64,000 nt of DNA from Halichondria panicea (Eukaryota > Porifera > Demospongiae > Suberitida > Halichondriidae), in NCBI RefSeq assembly GCF_963675165.1, contig NC_087380.1:4517803-4581802 (forward strand), given 5' to 3'. The position numbers and the translations under genes are program-made. Shown piece after piece: positions 1 to 12,431 of the stretch. Numbering within the stretch: the first letter of the stretch is position 1; each line of letters opens with the position of its first letter. The notes beneath the pieces are model-generated. The model had not been told where the DNA came from and did not search any database. It saw only the letters and a program-made list of their open reading frames with translations.

Positions 1-52
1 TGAAAATGTTGTCCCTCGAAAGTTACCATACGGTACATTAATACTCGTACAG

Positions 53-3000
53 ATGATGTACTGGTTACACATATGGAGAGCCTAGATGAGTTTTATGTCC
101 AAACTCAACAGCAACAGGCACAAGTGGCTGAAATCATGGCTCAGCTACATGTAGAAGACCATTCTGTTCTTTTGTCTGCGGATGACCTTTATATAGGTAA
201 GTCTTACTCTGTATTAGCTGTGTACATTATAATGGCCTCTATCATTATGCCTCTGTGGTGCATGCGTAGCGAGGTATACGGCAATGTGTGTGTATCACCA
301 CTTCTATGCCTCTCGACAGTTACAATTAAAGCACAGGAAAGAGCCGTTGTAGGCTGTTTTATTAGATTTTGATTCGTGAATTTGTAAAAAAAAAAAAAAC
401 ATTTCGTATCTCAACTTATGGCTACCTTGATGGCCATTTCAGTCTCTTCAAACTCGTTCATAGAAAAACATTTAGTTATTCTTCGCTCTGCAATAGAGTG
501 CTATCAAGTGTTTTCACGGTACATTGTGTCCTGATAAGTTAATAAGAGTCGATCCCTTCACTGATTGCGCAGGTCTCCCTTGTGCTGCAATTTTCTCCCA
601 GGATGGGAAATGGTACAGAGCCAGTGTAACACGCTGCCTTGGGAACCATTCAGTGACAGTGAAGTATGTTGACTATGGTAACTCAGAGGATGTGGGTTTG
701 TTGAGGTACGTTAATACTTAAATTAGGACGCGAAGTGTATGTACAATTAATATTTCCTCGATTATCCGGACTTAATTGATATGAATACAGAAGGACTTGG
801 ATGAACAGAATAGTGCAAAAGTGTGGGAAATGATGCCCGTGGTTCCTAAAAAGGATGCTAACGTTCTTCGAAGTCTTAATGACTGCCTCATAAAATGAAA
901 GCACCGCGGGTGCTGATTCCTCGGTGGATGTGTATACATGTACATATAGCATAAAGTTGCTAATACACGCAGATATGAACATTTTTGCATATTTTGCTGC
1001 ATGCAGGCTAATCTGTAATCACAAGGAAACTCGAAGAGTGGGAAATGATTGACCATGATGCTAAAAAGGATGCCATAAGTAAAATATGCTGCTAGGAGAG
1101 CTAGCTCTCTTCTCACTCTTGCACCTACCAATAGCGTTCTAGTGCAGAGCTAGCTATTATAAGTAGAGTACGGTTTGTAGCAACAGTCAATGGACAAGTT
1201 TTGCTTTGCACTTTTCTGAAAAGGTTGCAATGGTATTCCGAGAAGAGAACATTATTTTCGCAAATCCACAAATTAAAATCCAAGAAAACTTAACTAGAAA
1301 CAAGCAAAATTATTATTAGCTCCACATGCAGTTAGCTTTCCACCGAGGTATAACGATGCTTTCATAGCAATGCATTATTGTTTTTGACTTAGGAGGCAAT
1401 AGGTAAGTGTAGGCATTTCCATTTTACCTGTCAACTGGTGCAGAGTGGCAGTTAAACGTTTTGGACAGGAAAATGTTGTTGCAAGTTAGAGTGCTGGTCT
1501 GATCTCTGTGCGTACAGTACAACCTCAATTATCTGGACACCTTGGTTCCTGAGGCAGGCTGGATAACGAATAGATAAACCACGCCTTGATCACTTTATTG
1601 ATAAAGAGCAGTGCCACATGGCTGTCTGCACATGCGCAGAAGATAAATATATAGGCCTGTCTCCATAGTAACACTGCACCGTGCATGCGCATTTCAGGGA
1701 CACGCCCATTATTTTTCTGAATTGATTAAAAAGAAAATTGCAAGCCGGATAATCGAGGTTTCGGATAATGGAGGTTCTACTGTACTACAGAGCCTTTTGC
1801 ATGCATCTAGTAATGATGTAAATAGTTACAACTTGCACACACACAGCATGCTGCAGCTCCCATGCCACCTGCTGTTGGTACCGCCACTCTGCAGTAGGTG
1901 TGCCCTAGCAAACATATCCCCATTCAAGGAAGGATCGTATAGACACTCCAGTTGGACCAGAGAAGCTGTGTCTGTGTTCTCCAATTTTGCCTCAATGGAT
2001 TCAGTTAAGATGAAGGTTAGCTCTGGCATGTACTAAAGTTTGCAGAGAGATGTACAATTATCTGAATTTAGTTGTAAATTTGTGTTGCTCAGTAGAGTCG
2101 CATATTAAACTTTCTTCTACAAAAGAGTTGCAAAGCAAAAGTGATCCTCTCACCAGACAATTGCCAAGGGCTATGGGCTAAGCAACATCCTTCTGGAAGA
2201 AAATCCAATGCAAGCTCAGAACGAAAGCTGCATAAAACGCTCAAACCAAAACGATGTCTTTCCAAAACACATTTTTAATGTGTCAAGGAAAGCACCAAAA
2301 AGCATATAAATCTGTTACAGCGCCATTCACATGTGATGTATGTACAACAATGAGTGTGGTGTACTAGTTTAAACTGGTGGATGGACTGAAACATAATTAT
2401 AGAAAATTATTGCATCCTAAAGCCATGACTTGTTTGATAGCATGACCAACAATGTCATCCTGTTTCAAGTGCACACTGGAACTGCAGACCTCTCTACTGG
2501 CTTTTCTTTTAGCAGCAACACATCCCCAACAGGGGGTCCAAATTACTGGCATTTATCTTGAGAACTCCCACTGCCATGTGGAGCAGCAGGTAGGGGATGC
2601 CATTCTTGTAGATCTATAATTACTGACTATAGCCACACCCTTTGTCCGTGTCCGTTGTCCGGAGTTTAGAGGTGTCTGCTATTCGGGGTTGCAAGTACAC
2701 TAGTTAGATAGTAAAAGCAGTTGGTACAAGGCATGCTGTCCGCTACAACAGAGGGATCCGCTATTTAGAGAGTCCGTTATAAGAGGTTTCACTGTAGGCA
2801 TAACTCGAGAACCATGTTTTCTTAGATTTTAATTCGTGGATTTGCAAAGTATCATTGGTCCTTCAGCAGCTGTAGCAGTCTACACACACAGACACACAAA
2901 TGCACACACAAACACACTACCGTATACCTCGCTTGCGCATGCGCACCGAGGCATAATGAGGGAATAGCTGCAACTTGATACTACCGTATTATGGTAATGC

Positions 3001-6000
3001 CCCCCGAAAAAGACCTGCTATTAAATATTCTATTGTTGTATACATCGGCTACAAGTGGCAGATTAAAAAAAATCCATTCCGTCTCTTGCTTTTCGAAAAA
3101 TAGGTGTTCGCTCACAAGAATGTCCAATCGATACAGGAATGTTAGTTGTATTAAATCTGGCTATAAGTGTGCATGTGGGTTAACACTTTTGTGTCCTCCA
3201 GATCCACAACTGGACATTGAATGGTGTTCTCCTGGTAGACTTACTCTACCAAAGCAATGTTGGACACGTCTCACTCTGTGCTACGCTGGTCACTATGGGT
3301 TTAGCCGTTCGTGGCTTGTGGAAGTTGCCGAAGTTGAGCGAAGATGGCATTACTCCTCACTGTACACTAGGATGTGGTGACACCAGAGAGGTCGAGATAC
3401 CTGTCGCGGAAAACCCTTATGACTTCTTTGTTCACATTGTGAGTTGACTAACACTGTGCCCATAATAAAAGTCGTACTGCCTCTTTCGTACTTTTATTTA
3501 TTTCACGGTCACGCAGCTTTGAGGTAAAAATCGTCGTGATAATTATAATGATATGTGCCTGTATAAATTTTTAAAACACTCGGCCGTGCTACCGTAGTAT
3601 TAGAAAGAGCATAAAATGATGCATTGTTTTTATTGATGCGATAAATTTATTTCTCTTCGATTAAACGCCGCGATTTCAATGGGTATTATCCAATAATTTT
3701 ATGCGATACAAGTTTATGTGACATGGTAGCCGCTCACACGAATAGCAATACCGAGATTACACCCACCCTAATTGCATGCTACAAAGCAGCTACAGGCAAC
3801 AGGTAGGTGGCCTTAATTTCGAAAACAGTAGTTTTTTGTCTCGAATTAAGCCCACCTCGGTGTTTGCATTGTTACGCCGAAACTAAGTATTTTATCTGTC
3901 TGCGTCTGAGGCCTGCCAGCTCTTGAATACAACAATATACAACATTTAATGCATGAGTAAAGTAGCTAGGTATAAAGAAAGTATACAAGTCAAGAGTGTG
4001 CATCATAAGGTTGCTCCTGGTCACTGTTACAAAGTCTTCAACAGAGATTCAGAGAAGATTGTCCTTGTCTCTTATATTTGCAAATAGGAGCAATAATTAT
4101 TTATTCGATCTAGCTATATATAGCTTAGCTATCTTCAGAGCTAACCAGTTTACACAAGAAACTTGGCAACACTTCCTAGTGGGCGTGTCCCTCAAATGCA
4201 CAGGCATGTCTCCATGGTAAAAGCGCGTTGCAGCTTTTACCATGGAGACATGCCTGCTTATCTTCTGCGCATGCGCAGACAACCAGTGGCACTGCTGTTT
4301 ATCAATAAAGTGGGTGGATCAAGGCGTGGTTTATCTATTCGATTATCCGGCATATTCACTTTTCCGGCCTGCTTCTGGAACCAAGGTGTCCAGATAATCG
4401 AGGTTCTACTGTAGTATGATAGTTGTATCAGGCATAAATTTCTAGCACTACTAGCTGTGCGTACATATATGATGATAACATTGCAACATATTGCTAGGGA
4501 GGGGGGGGGCTTAAATATGAAGGGAGCATATTTTCGGGTGAGTATGGTACTACTATTACTTTCACTTTTTGCTTGCGTGTATTGGTTTTGCACAGTGTGT
4601 ACGTACGTGTATGGCGTAAGTAGAAGTGACGGACCTCAGAATCATCATTAAATTATACCAATTTACTGTTAAATTCGTTACCATCGTGAATTTATCTTTC
4701 ATTAGAAGGCTCAGTTATCTGATTTGGAAGAGCTGATTGAGCAAACGCGTCGCTCTGCTGCAAGGAACAAACTACCGATTGGGTCTCCTCGCAAAGGAAT
4801 GCTGTGTATCGCTCAGTATACCGCTGACCAGATGTGGTACAGAGGAATAGTTGTCGGTATGTAGCCATTAGTATGTGTTACATGCATCTATATAAGTGCT
4901 ACCTACAGATGCGAGTGAGCAAGGAATACGGGTATTATTTCTAGATTTTGGGAACGACGATATAGTGTCAACAGTTTACCCATTGCATCATGAGCTGAGA
5001 AGGACCCAGGTGCAGGCCATCCATTGTTCCCTGCACAATGTGAAACCACTGAAGAGTGAAGACACGTGGCCAGAGAATGTGGCAGATTTCTTCAATGAAC
5101 ACATTGGAGGGAAGCTGTGGACTATGGTTGTAAAGGATGTAATTGGAAAGGGTGTGGCAAGTTGCAATTTTGTTGACCACCCATTGGATGTGGAGATGAT
5201 TGAGATAAATAGTGGTGTCAATCTCAGTACTCTGCTGGTGAATCAGGGAATGGCAAGGTTAGTTGCTTGTGTCGGAGTTGAAGGTTAGCTAGTGTATGTC
5301 ATTATATGTTGATGGTGTATGTGGTAAGGCAAAGTACAAAGTCTAAAAGTTAAAATTGATGGCTGTTGCATCAGTAGAGCTCTATTCTCACCCAATAGCT
5401 AGTGTTCTAGTGCAGAGCTAACTACTAAAATAAATGAGTAGCAACACTCCATGGACAACTTTTACTACACACTCTTCTGAAAATGCAATAACATTCCAAG
5501 TAAAGCAAAACTCGAACAAAGCAAATCCACGAATTAAATCCAAACTCTGTGTTCCTAGTCCTCGTGATGTATCATGGCTCAGATATGTATTTCAATAATT
5601 ATTTTGCTTCACCATAGCACTAAGCGTCTAGAAGCGGCTTGAGCTGTTTTGCAGTGTAGAGGTGAGCTTCTTTGGCTTGGTTGTGAGGGTAGACAGTAGG
5701 GAGGGTAGACTTGCAAGCCACTCCCTTTTCTCTGATTGGACGAGGGAGGGAGAAAAGGGACTAGTGACTCTGGGCTATAGCTTCTGTCTTTACCAGAATT
5801 TGGGTAGAGATTATTCATTGGTTTTTCCACGTGATCCAAAAATTGCGTGAGGTTAAGTAGAATTGCGTAGCCTGCAAAGTGATCGCGGGCTTCTTAGCTA
5901 CAGTTTGAGAATGGATGCTAGTGCTAGAAAAGAGAATATTGATGAAGTAATAACGACATCAGGCATTCAGCTAGGATATAGTCATCTAAGACACCAGCAG

Positions 6001-9000
6001 AGATTAGCTGTATTTCAGTTTTATATGATGAGAACTGGCAGCCGAAAGTCAGTGTGTTATTGGTTGCCCAAGGCTTTTGATAACCTGTACAATACAAGAC
6101 AGATAATGGCAGAGGGCAGCAATTGAATTGAGAGTAGTCAGACTTGTGCAAGCTGTCTAAAATCACTGCCACTCCTCGGTTCAAAGAAGGACTGCCAAGA
6201 TTTCTACGTTCATCAGCTGTTCCATGCTAATCCACAAGTTGTGGCACACCTAATTATTCTGGATAATATCAAAAGGCTGGCTAGATAGATCTGTGTACAT
6301 GTACCTGTCTTTAGCTTTGACTCTGCTTTGACGCATCAGAATAAATTGCATAATTTGCACGTGACATTATTTAATAGCATTCCTGATTTACACAAGCTGT
6401 AGCCCAGAGTCACCAGTCCCTTTTCTCCCGCCCTCGTCCATTCAGAGAAAAGGGAGTGGCTTGCGAGTCTATAGGAAGGGCTGTTCAAACAGCAGTGGTG
6501 GGTGGAGCTGTTTTTTGCAGCAGCAGCAGGCGTGGAGTGGGGCTAAGTAGTGCGTGTTGGAACCAGAAACTTTGTGTCAAGCCATTCGTTGGTCCATACC
6601 AATCTTATATGCTGCAGATACTGGCACAATTCATCTAGAGATGAAACTGTGTCTAGGGTTGTCTCTGTCATTTTATGTAGTTCTATTTATTGTGTTACTA
6701 AGACAGTGTTATGTTGCTATGCCAGGGTGTCATACAGAGGGGGGAAGGGGATATCCCCCTAGCTCCAACCCCCCCCTTTCAATTATGACTGAGTGTCCAT
6801 AGCTGGGTATTGAAATAACAGTTGACCTTTTTTTAGCAACATTTTTGCTATGCCAGGGTGTCATACAACAGGGGGGGGGAAGGGGGATATCCTCCCTAGC
6901 TCCAACCCCCCCCCCCCTTTCAATTATGACTGAGTGTCCATAGCTGGGTATTGAAATAACAGTTGACCTTTTTTTAGCAACATTTTCTGGTTACTTTTCT
7001 CATTTCCCCCCTCTAATTCAAAATCCTGTGTGACACCCTGTATGCCCTCAGGATATAAACTAGTTATAACACATGTCGAGATGCATGGCATATATTGCAC
7101 TCAGCCCACGTGCTTCTGTACACTATATCCCTCATGCCCATGTTATAACTATATTGTAGTATTGATTATGGCCCATGCTCCTTTCATGGTAGGTATGAAG
7201 TAGTTCCGGTGAATACTGTATGCGATATTGTTGCCGATCTGTTGTCTTCTGTGTCAAATCCTAACTCGGACCATGATACCAGATCACCCTCAGCAGCAAG
7301 TTTGTCCTCAACACAGCCAGCAATTTGTCTGTTCCCACAACCTAGTACCACATCATCAAAACATGGGCCGTCGTCGAGTCCACCGATTAGGCCATCACCA
7401 CGTCAAAAACATAGTTCATTACCCCACGTAGAAGCCAATCCATCCTTACAACCGAGTCAGCCTCTATACTCTTTGGCACATAAACAACCACCCGGGAAAC
7501 GTCTATTAGTAGGTAAACCAAGGTCACAGTCAGCACAACCATGGAATCGCCCGTCACGGAAAAAGCACCCGTCCAATGGAACCCCTCCACCTGATATAGC
7601 TACAAGATCTGTGTCACTCCCGCCTTCACAACTACTGACTATTGACAGCAGCTCAAAATCACAAAAAGGTACCGGAATGAGTCCTAGGAGCAGCATACGA
7701 CGCTCAGAGAAACCGATGTGCATTTCTCCTTCACAGCTCCCTGCAAAAGGTTCATCACTTCCGTGCTCAGTCACGTATGTATCCACTACTCAATATTTGA
7801 ATATTGTCTTTCATGATGATGAGTATGCACAACTCTTGAAACAACTGTCATCATCTACAAGTAATACCAAAATCAATGATTCTCCACTTTCACTCCATTG
7901 TGGAGATGCTTGTTTGGCACAATTCCCCAATGACACCAAATGGTATCGTGCTGTTGTGGTTGAGAAGTGTTCTAGTAGCCACGTCAAAATTTGCTATGTT
8001 GACTATGGAGACACTCATAAAATCATGACGTCTAAACTTCTGTCTATTCCTCAGTCAATGTGCAAAATTCCTGCAAAGGCTGTGAAATGTGTATTAAAAG
8101 GAATCGAAGCTCAAATATTAGCTAACAAATTGCCTCTGTTCTACCAACTACTATCCTCATCTGGACTCACTGCTGATGTCCATGTAAGGACGGCTTAAAT
8201 CTTTAAACTGTAGAATTATAAATACTGTAGAATTATAACATGAATTGGTGATTTGTTGGTTAACAATAGTTTATGTCTTACGAATATTAATTATTAGGAA
8301 AGACTGATGTTGTGATAATTCTTTCAGGGAGCCATTGGTGACACGGCAGAGATATCTCTGCAGCATCCTGAACAGGGGGATGTTGGCCGTGCTCTAACGT
8401 TTCCTCAGTATTTCAAACCCATTATGCCCCAAGACCCTTTTACACTTCAAGTAACATTTGTGAATGGATCTGTTGTGTATGGACACCTTGCCACTGATGG
8501 TAAGTAAGTACAATCATTATCGTGTTCAAACAGTGGAACCTCCATAAAACGTACACCATTGGGGAACAGCCTTTTGGCTGTTACCTAGAATATTTTGCTG
8601 TTGAAAAACCTTTGCGAATGAGCAGAACATTTGACCCTTTGCGATCTAACTATTGCGTTCTAGGTGGCCCTACGTTGGGGTCATATTGTTATCTATCTGG
8701 ACATGAGCTCTTGGCCGTTTTAAAGCGTGTGGTTGCTCTTCGGAGGTGGTCATTACTGGAGCCACTGTACACATAATTATTTATTTCCACAGCCCGATAC
8801 CATCTATGAATTATACGGCTAGTATATAATTATTTTAGGAGGTGGTTCAGATTGTGTCAGAAGCGGTTTTAGCTGTAAGTAAACACAACGGGCAGGTGTT
8901 GTGTACATGTTTGTGGAGTAAGCCAAGCCCAGAGGAGGTTGGACAGGGTCAAAAGGTCACTAATGAATTCACGTGAGCTTATGTTTTGTGCAGTAAATTA

Positions 9001-11247
9001 ATTTGCAAGTGTGTGACTGCTTGTCGCGCCCTGATTTTTTGATAAAATAGTCCCTTCATGTTACTGCTGCTGTAACTTTTAGCTACTGTGCCCCTCCAGA
9101 TAAAGCATGCAGTCTCTAAAAGATGTGACCTCACACAGAGGTCGTTGTTCTATCATGTCAAATTGACCTCTGACGTTTAGAAAGTAGGAGCAACCGTACT
9201 GTAGAGTGAATGTATAGCTCACCTATGTCACATCTTCCCCCAAGAATGAAATGGTGGCCTGCTGGCTAGAAAAGAGCTTGGTAAAAGTAGGTTCAAGGTT
9301 CAAGTATTTTAATAAAGACGACGTTATTATTAACTTTTTGGCTTCATGACCAGCCTCCTCTGAGCCAAGGCCAATATTTGCAGAAATGTAATAACTAATT
9401 AGTGGTCGCTTTACTATGCCAATTAGATAGGATTAGGACTGTGTAAAAGGGCTTTAGATAACATCAGGAGTGCATGCACTCCTGATAACATTAGTAGTGT
9501 CTACATAACATTTCATGTGTAAAAGAAAATAGTGGGTGTGGTCAGGTCAGAGTAATCGCTACAAGTGATGAATAGTTCAAGGCACACTACTCATAAAAAA
9601 GATTTGACCGGATTACATGTAGGTGTCGTATAAAAGGGGCTTTGGATAACATCTCATGTGTAAAGGTCAGGTCAGAGTAGTATCGCTACAAGTAATGAAT
9701 TTAAGAATTCAAGTACGACACATGGAATATCTTCCTCAGCAGCCTTAACAAGAAGATTTATGAAGCATTGATCGAAGGACTATAGAACAGCAAATATGGC
9801 GAGCTAAAGCTTTCTTTGCATGTCTATGCTTTTTTACTTCGAGTGATTGTCATCAATATCCAGCCATCCAAAGCTTTATGATGTTTGCTGAGAATGTAGC
9901 TAGACACTTGCTACACTATAATTATATACGTGCACGAATCACTACAAGTTCAGTGCATTGATGTCATTGCGCTCACGTGATAACATATACTATAGTACTT
10001 GTAGTGATTCGTGCACGCATGTCGGATGTATAAAGCGTTAGTGAACTCTTCGCAATTTATTAACAAGATGCTCATATAGAGCATTCACCCCGTGCATTGA
10101 GCTTCATTGCACAGTGGCAAAACGAATACAACTTTTTACTGGGATTGATTATTATTATAACCGGGGAATGATCGTAACTCTAAAGCAACGATTAGTCGCC
10201 TTCGAAGATCGCCTACAAGTTGAGTATAAGTATATAATTATAGCTACTAATAACTAGCCTACTATTTTTCAACTACTGTCTCATTAGCTTAAGCAGTCCA
10301 TGATTCCTGTACAGGCTATGGCAAGTCTCCGTGCTTCCAACTGCAAGATAACCCAATCATACGACGAGGTAGTTGAGAGCTAGTGTGCAAGCTTTCTCGA
10401 TAACGCAAATTAGGTCACAAGACACGAATCACAGAAGACAAAAAAAAACTATAGACTATAGTTTGCGACAAAGGTTTACTATAGTCATCAGATTCTGGGG
10501 AGCTCAGTTGCATCCCCTATGCAATAGATACCAGACCGTATTTTAATTGGTGGATTCGAGGCTAGTATGGGGATAAACCTAGTATACTGCAGGAGAATTC
10601 AGCATGCTGGCCAGTGGGTGTGGGATTTCATTTGTACACTGTATTTTTCAATTGATGTTCACGCACATCATGGTACTGTAACAGTATACTTCCATATACG
10701 TTGCGTATGAAAAATTTTATTGTCTCTTCAGAGAATGCCGCAACAGTGAAAAGAGTGGCCTACGAAGCTGAAAAACAAAGTTCAGATTATGTGCATTTGG
10801 ATGACCATTTTAATATCAACGAGTCCTGCTGTGCTCGATTTTATGTTGATGGGACCTGGAGTCGTGCCGTAGTAAAGCATGTGGACAATAATTTTGAAGT
10901 GAGTTTTATTATTATTTGAAAAGAGTTTGATAGAGCTATTTTTATGCAGGTTCTCTTCATAGATTTTGGTAATAGCGAAATTGTTCAAAGGAGCGACTTA
11001 GTTAAGTGTGTGGTTCTCCCAGAGATTCCTGCACTGGCCCTTGCTGTTGAGTGTAGCAATCCTGACAAAGTGAGTGTATGTAATTATATAATTATATATA
11101 TACACATGATAATTATAACTATTACAGTGTACTTAGATAATTTATGCTTCTCTCTTTAAGATTTTGCTGGATAGTCGTTATTCAATCAAGCTTAAAGAGT
11201 CAAGCTCCTCTCCTCCCCGTGCATTCCTAGAACCATTACCACTCTAA
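53..11247 (+). CDS. Multi-Tudor domain protein, TDRD1/TDRD6-like, 5' partial
   Basis: Eleven exons join with matching phases: 53-196, 573-705, 1847-2015, 3202-3438, 4706-4856, 4909-5257, 7193-8183, 8328-8499, 10732-10898, 10950-11069, 11161-11247 (stop TAA). This gives 905 residues; the 5' end lies outside the window. Four Tudor modules are visible. T1 has WYR and YVDYGN, T2 has MWYR and LFLDFGN, T3 has KWYR and YVDYGD, and T4 has TWSR and LFIDFGN. T1-T3 are of extended type, with a C-terminal SNase-like half such as the NGVLLVDLL segment of T1. A Ser/Pro-rich linker of about 180 residues separates T2 and T3. The family binds symmetric dimethylarginine on Piwi proteins and builds germ-granule piRNA complexes. 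Oddities: T3 has Asp where the cage Asn is expected, T4 lacks the Tyr of WYR, and T4 ends after its core without the usual C-terminal half. Family assignment is firm; the exact orthologue is not. Confidence 0.88.
885..1300. repeat. Dispersed repeat R, copy in Tudor intron
   Basis: This intronic stretch contains recognisable blocks of a long dispersed repeat: 'gcaccgcgggtgctgattcc', then 'tgggaaatgattgaccatga', then 'ctctcttctcactcttgca', 'agcgttctagtgcagagcta' and 'aaatccaagaaaact'. The same blocks in the same order recur near 5,340-5,555, 35,700-36,780, 39,750-40,195, 43,571-43,870 and 60,300-61,000, in both orientations. No coding capacity is visible, so it looks like a non-autonomous element or a decayed retroelement. 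The ends are not defined here. Confidence 0.6.
1515..1782. mobile_element. pogo/mariner-like MITE (CAGTASAACCTC family)
   Basis: The element starts CAGTACAACCTCAATTATC and ends GGATAATGGAGGTTCTACTG, flanked on both sides by TA. Inverted ends and a TA target duplication are typical of Tc1/mariner/pogo-type MITEs. Other copies lie at about 4,140-4,411, 28,353-28,555 and 46,495-46,793. It sits in the Tudor intron just upstream of the exon starting at 1847. It has no transposase. Confidence 0.75.
2589..2794. mobile_element. Truncated MITE, CAGTGGAACCTCC family
   Basis: The segment shares its interior with the complete element at 17,790-18,060 ('taggggatgccattcttgt', 'ttgtccggagtttagaggtg', 'gagtccgttataagaggt') and ends in TTTCACTG followed by TA. 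The left terminus is not recognisable, so this copy looks 5'-truncated. It lies in the intron between the exons ending at 2015 and starting at 3202. Confidence 0.6.
4140..4411. mobile_element. pogo-like MITE with internal hairpin
   Basis: This is a reverse-orientation copy of the element at 1,515-1,782, ending in AATCGAGGTTCTACTG followed by TA. Unlike the other copies it carries a near-perfect internal palindrome at about 4,201-4,257: 'aggcatgtctccatggtaaa' is repeated in reverse complement around a short loop. In other copies this module occurs once. The left end is degraded. Confidence 0.65.
5340..5555. repeat. Dispersed repeat R, second Tudor-intron copy
   Basis: Shares the blocks 'agctctattctcaccc', 'tagtgttctagtgcagagct' and 'gcaaatccacgaattaaatc' with the copy at 885-1,300. 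It lies just downstream of the exon ending at 5257. No ORF of its own is supported. Confidence 0.55.
5706..6471. mobile_element. Inverted-repeat element with 9-bp TSD
   Basis: Arms of about 75 bp are inverted copies: the left begins TAGACTTGCAAGCCACTCCC and the right ends in its near reverse complement, GGCTTGCGAGTCTA. Direct flanks TAGGGAGGG (5697-5705) and TAGGAAGGG (6472-6480) differ at one base and fit a 9-bp target duplication, as made by Mutator-like transposases. The inner arms include 'gagaaaagggact' and 'gtgactctgggct'. No transposase ORF is convincing, so it is non-autonomous. Confidence 0.7.
6723..7040. mobile_element. CAGGGTGTCATAC element with internal tandem duplication
   Basis: It starts CAGGGTGTCATACAG and ends with the near-inverse TGTGTGACACCCTG. 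A unit of about 131 bp is tandemly duplicated (about 6715-6845 and 6846-6984), differing mainly in G- and C-homopolymer length. A related inverted copy lies near 59,220-59,385. It sits directly upstream of the large Tudor exon at 7193. Confidence 0.65.
8531..8767. mobile_element. MITE-like element, CAGTGG ends
   Basis: It begins CAGTGGAACCTCCATAAAAC and ends in GAGCCACTG followed by TA. The termini match those of the family at 17,790-18,060, but the interior differs. It lies in the 2.2-kb Tudor intron 8500-10731. An 84-codon reading frame through it is not supported as a gene. Confidence 0.5.
9410..9720. repeat. Local direct repeats in Tudor intron
   Basis: Two related segments contain 'aaaagggctttagataacat' or its variant, followed by 'ggtcaggtcagagta' and 'atcgctacaagt'. 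They lie about 130-180 bp apart. No gene is visible in this part of the intron. Confidence 0.45.
9930..10015. repeat. Short hairpin, 20-bp arms
   Basis: The left arm GTGCACGAATCACTACAAGT (9930-9949) and its exact reverse complement (about 9996-10015) enclose a loop of about 46 bp. It lies in a Tudor intron. It could be the stem of a tiny palindromic repeat; no function is inferred. Confidence 0.6.
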
Positions 11248-12188
11248 CATTATTTTACATCATTTTCCTAATTGTATTGTTGTCATCTTCACTATGTATA
11301 AAATATCAAGTACCTATAACAAAAAATAAGCAGATCTAGACCATGCAAGCACGTACACTGTGTTCGTTCTCAAATAATCGAAACATTTATGGGTTAAGTT
11401 TCGTGTAATTAGAGTGTTGTGAACAACAAGCTAGGTCTCGATTAGCATGATAACAGGAATACATTAATAATTATGTCTCGGGGCGCATGCACAAGCGAGG
11501 TATACGGTATAGTGTGTTTGTGTGTCTGTCTGTGTAGGCTGCTACAGCTGCTTAAGATCAATGAACTGTTTCTATAGGCTTCTAGTAATGTTTTCTTGGA
11601 TTTTATAGTATTTAGTAGGTATCTTCAAGACCAGCTAGCTCACTGATAGTTGACAAACACTCTCTGGGAGAAACACCATTGTGTAGCTCTTACTTCAATA
11701 TTTCACAAACTTCCTTTATTTAGAATAATAGCGCATGCATTGCAGAATGCAGAGGCTGCAAAAACGCAACGTATTGATTTTACAATAACTTCAATGTAAA
11801 AGGGCGTGCCAGCTCAGCACAATTTTACTGCGGAAGCTATACAGGAAGTGGTTAGTGGGCGTTCAAAAAGCCAATCAAAATTCCAGGCTCTTAAACTATT
11901 ATGATATCAGCACACACACCTGTGGTTTGTACCTCCAACCCACATTTTATAGCGCGAAATTTTTGAGGCACTTATTTCGTGGAATGGCCTCTAAAAGTTG
12001 CACAATGTTGCACAATGCTCGTGGCTTACCGGAAGCCACGCCTTTAATCTTTGCACGTTACAGCAGATACTTCTAATTAAAGAACAATATTCGTGGACTT
12101 AATTTTAAGCCCCTCAAAAATTCCGCGCTTTGTCAGTCCTTCCCAATTCACTGTATATGGTATTATGTAAGTCATTACCCGAGGCGCG
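11248..12188. other. Intergenic, repeat-derived
   Basis: Downstream of the Tudor stop there is no convincing gene. 11,480-11,650 carries part of repeat R ('cacaagcgaggtatacggta', 'gtttctataggcttctagt'). About 11,940-12,130 carries a decayed copy of the GCGCGAAATTT MITE family found complete at 57,354-57,579 ('atagcgcgaaatttttgagg'). Confidence 0.5.
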
Positions 12189-12189
12189 T

Positions 12190-12431
12190 GGGCGGCCACG
12201 GGTATAGTAGTCGTTTGCTTTGTTTGTTTGTTTGTAATTTGTGAATCTGCTTACCTGGATGCTATAGCACTTGCGATTGGATATATAGCCTCCACAACAA
12301 GTCAGTACTTTTGGGCGGCCACGGGTATAGTAGTCATTCGGTTTGTTTGTTTTGAATCTGCTTACCTGGATGCTATTGCACTGCGTTTACAGCGTGGATA
12401 TATAGCCTCCACAACAAGTCAGTACTTTTAA
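12190..12431. repeat. Tandem duplication of about 120 bp
   Basis: Two head-to-tail units, 12190-12312 and 12313-12431, both start 'gggcggccacgggtatagta' and both contain 'ctgcttacctggatgctat' and 'atatagcctccacaacaagt'. The units differ by small indels. The 67-codon frame running through both is a by-product of the repeat. Confidence 0.7.

Noticed and set aside
7457-7786. 109-codon minus-strand ORF
   Set aside because: It lies antisense to the Tudor linker exon and has no domain.
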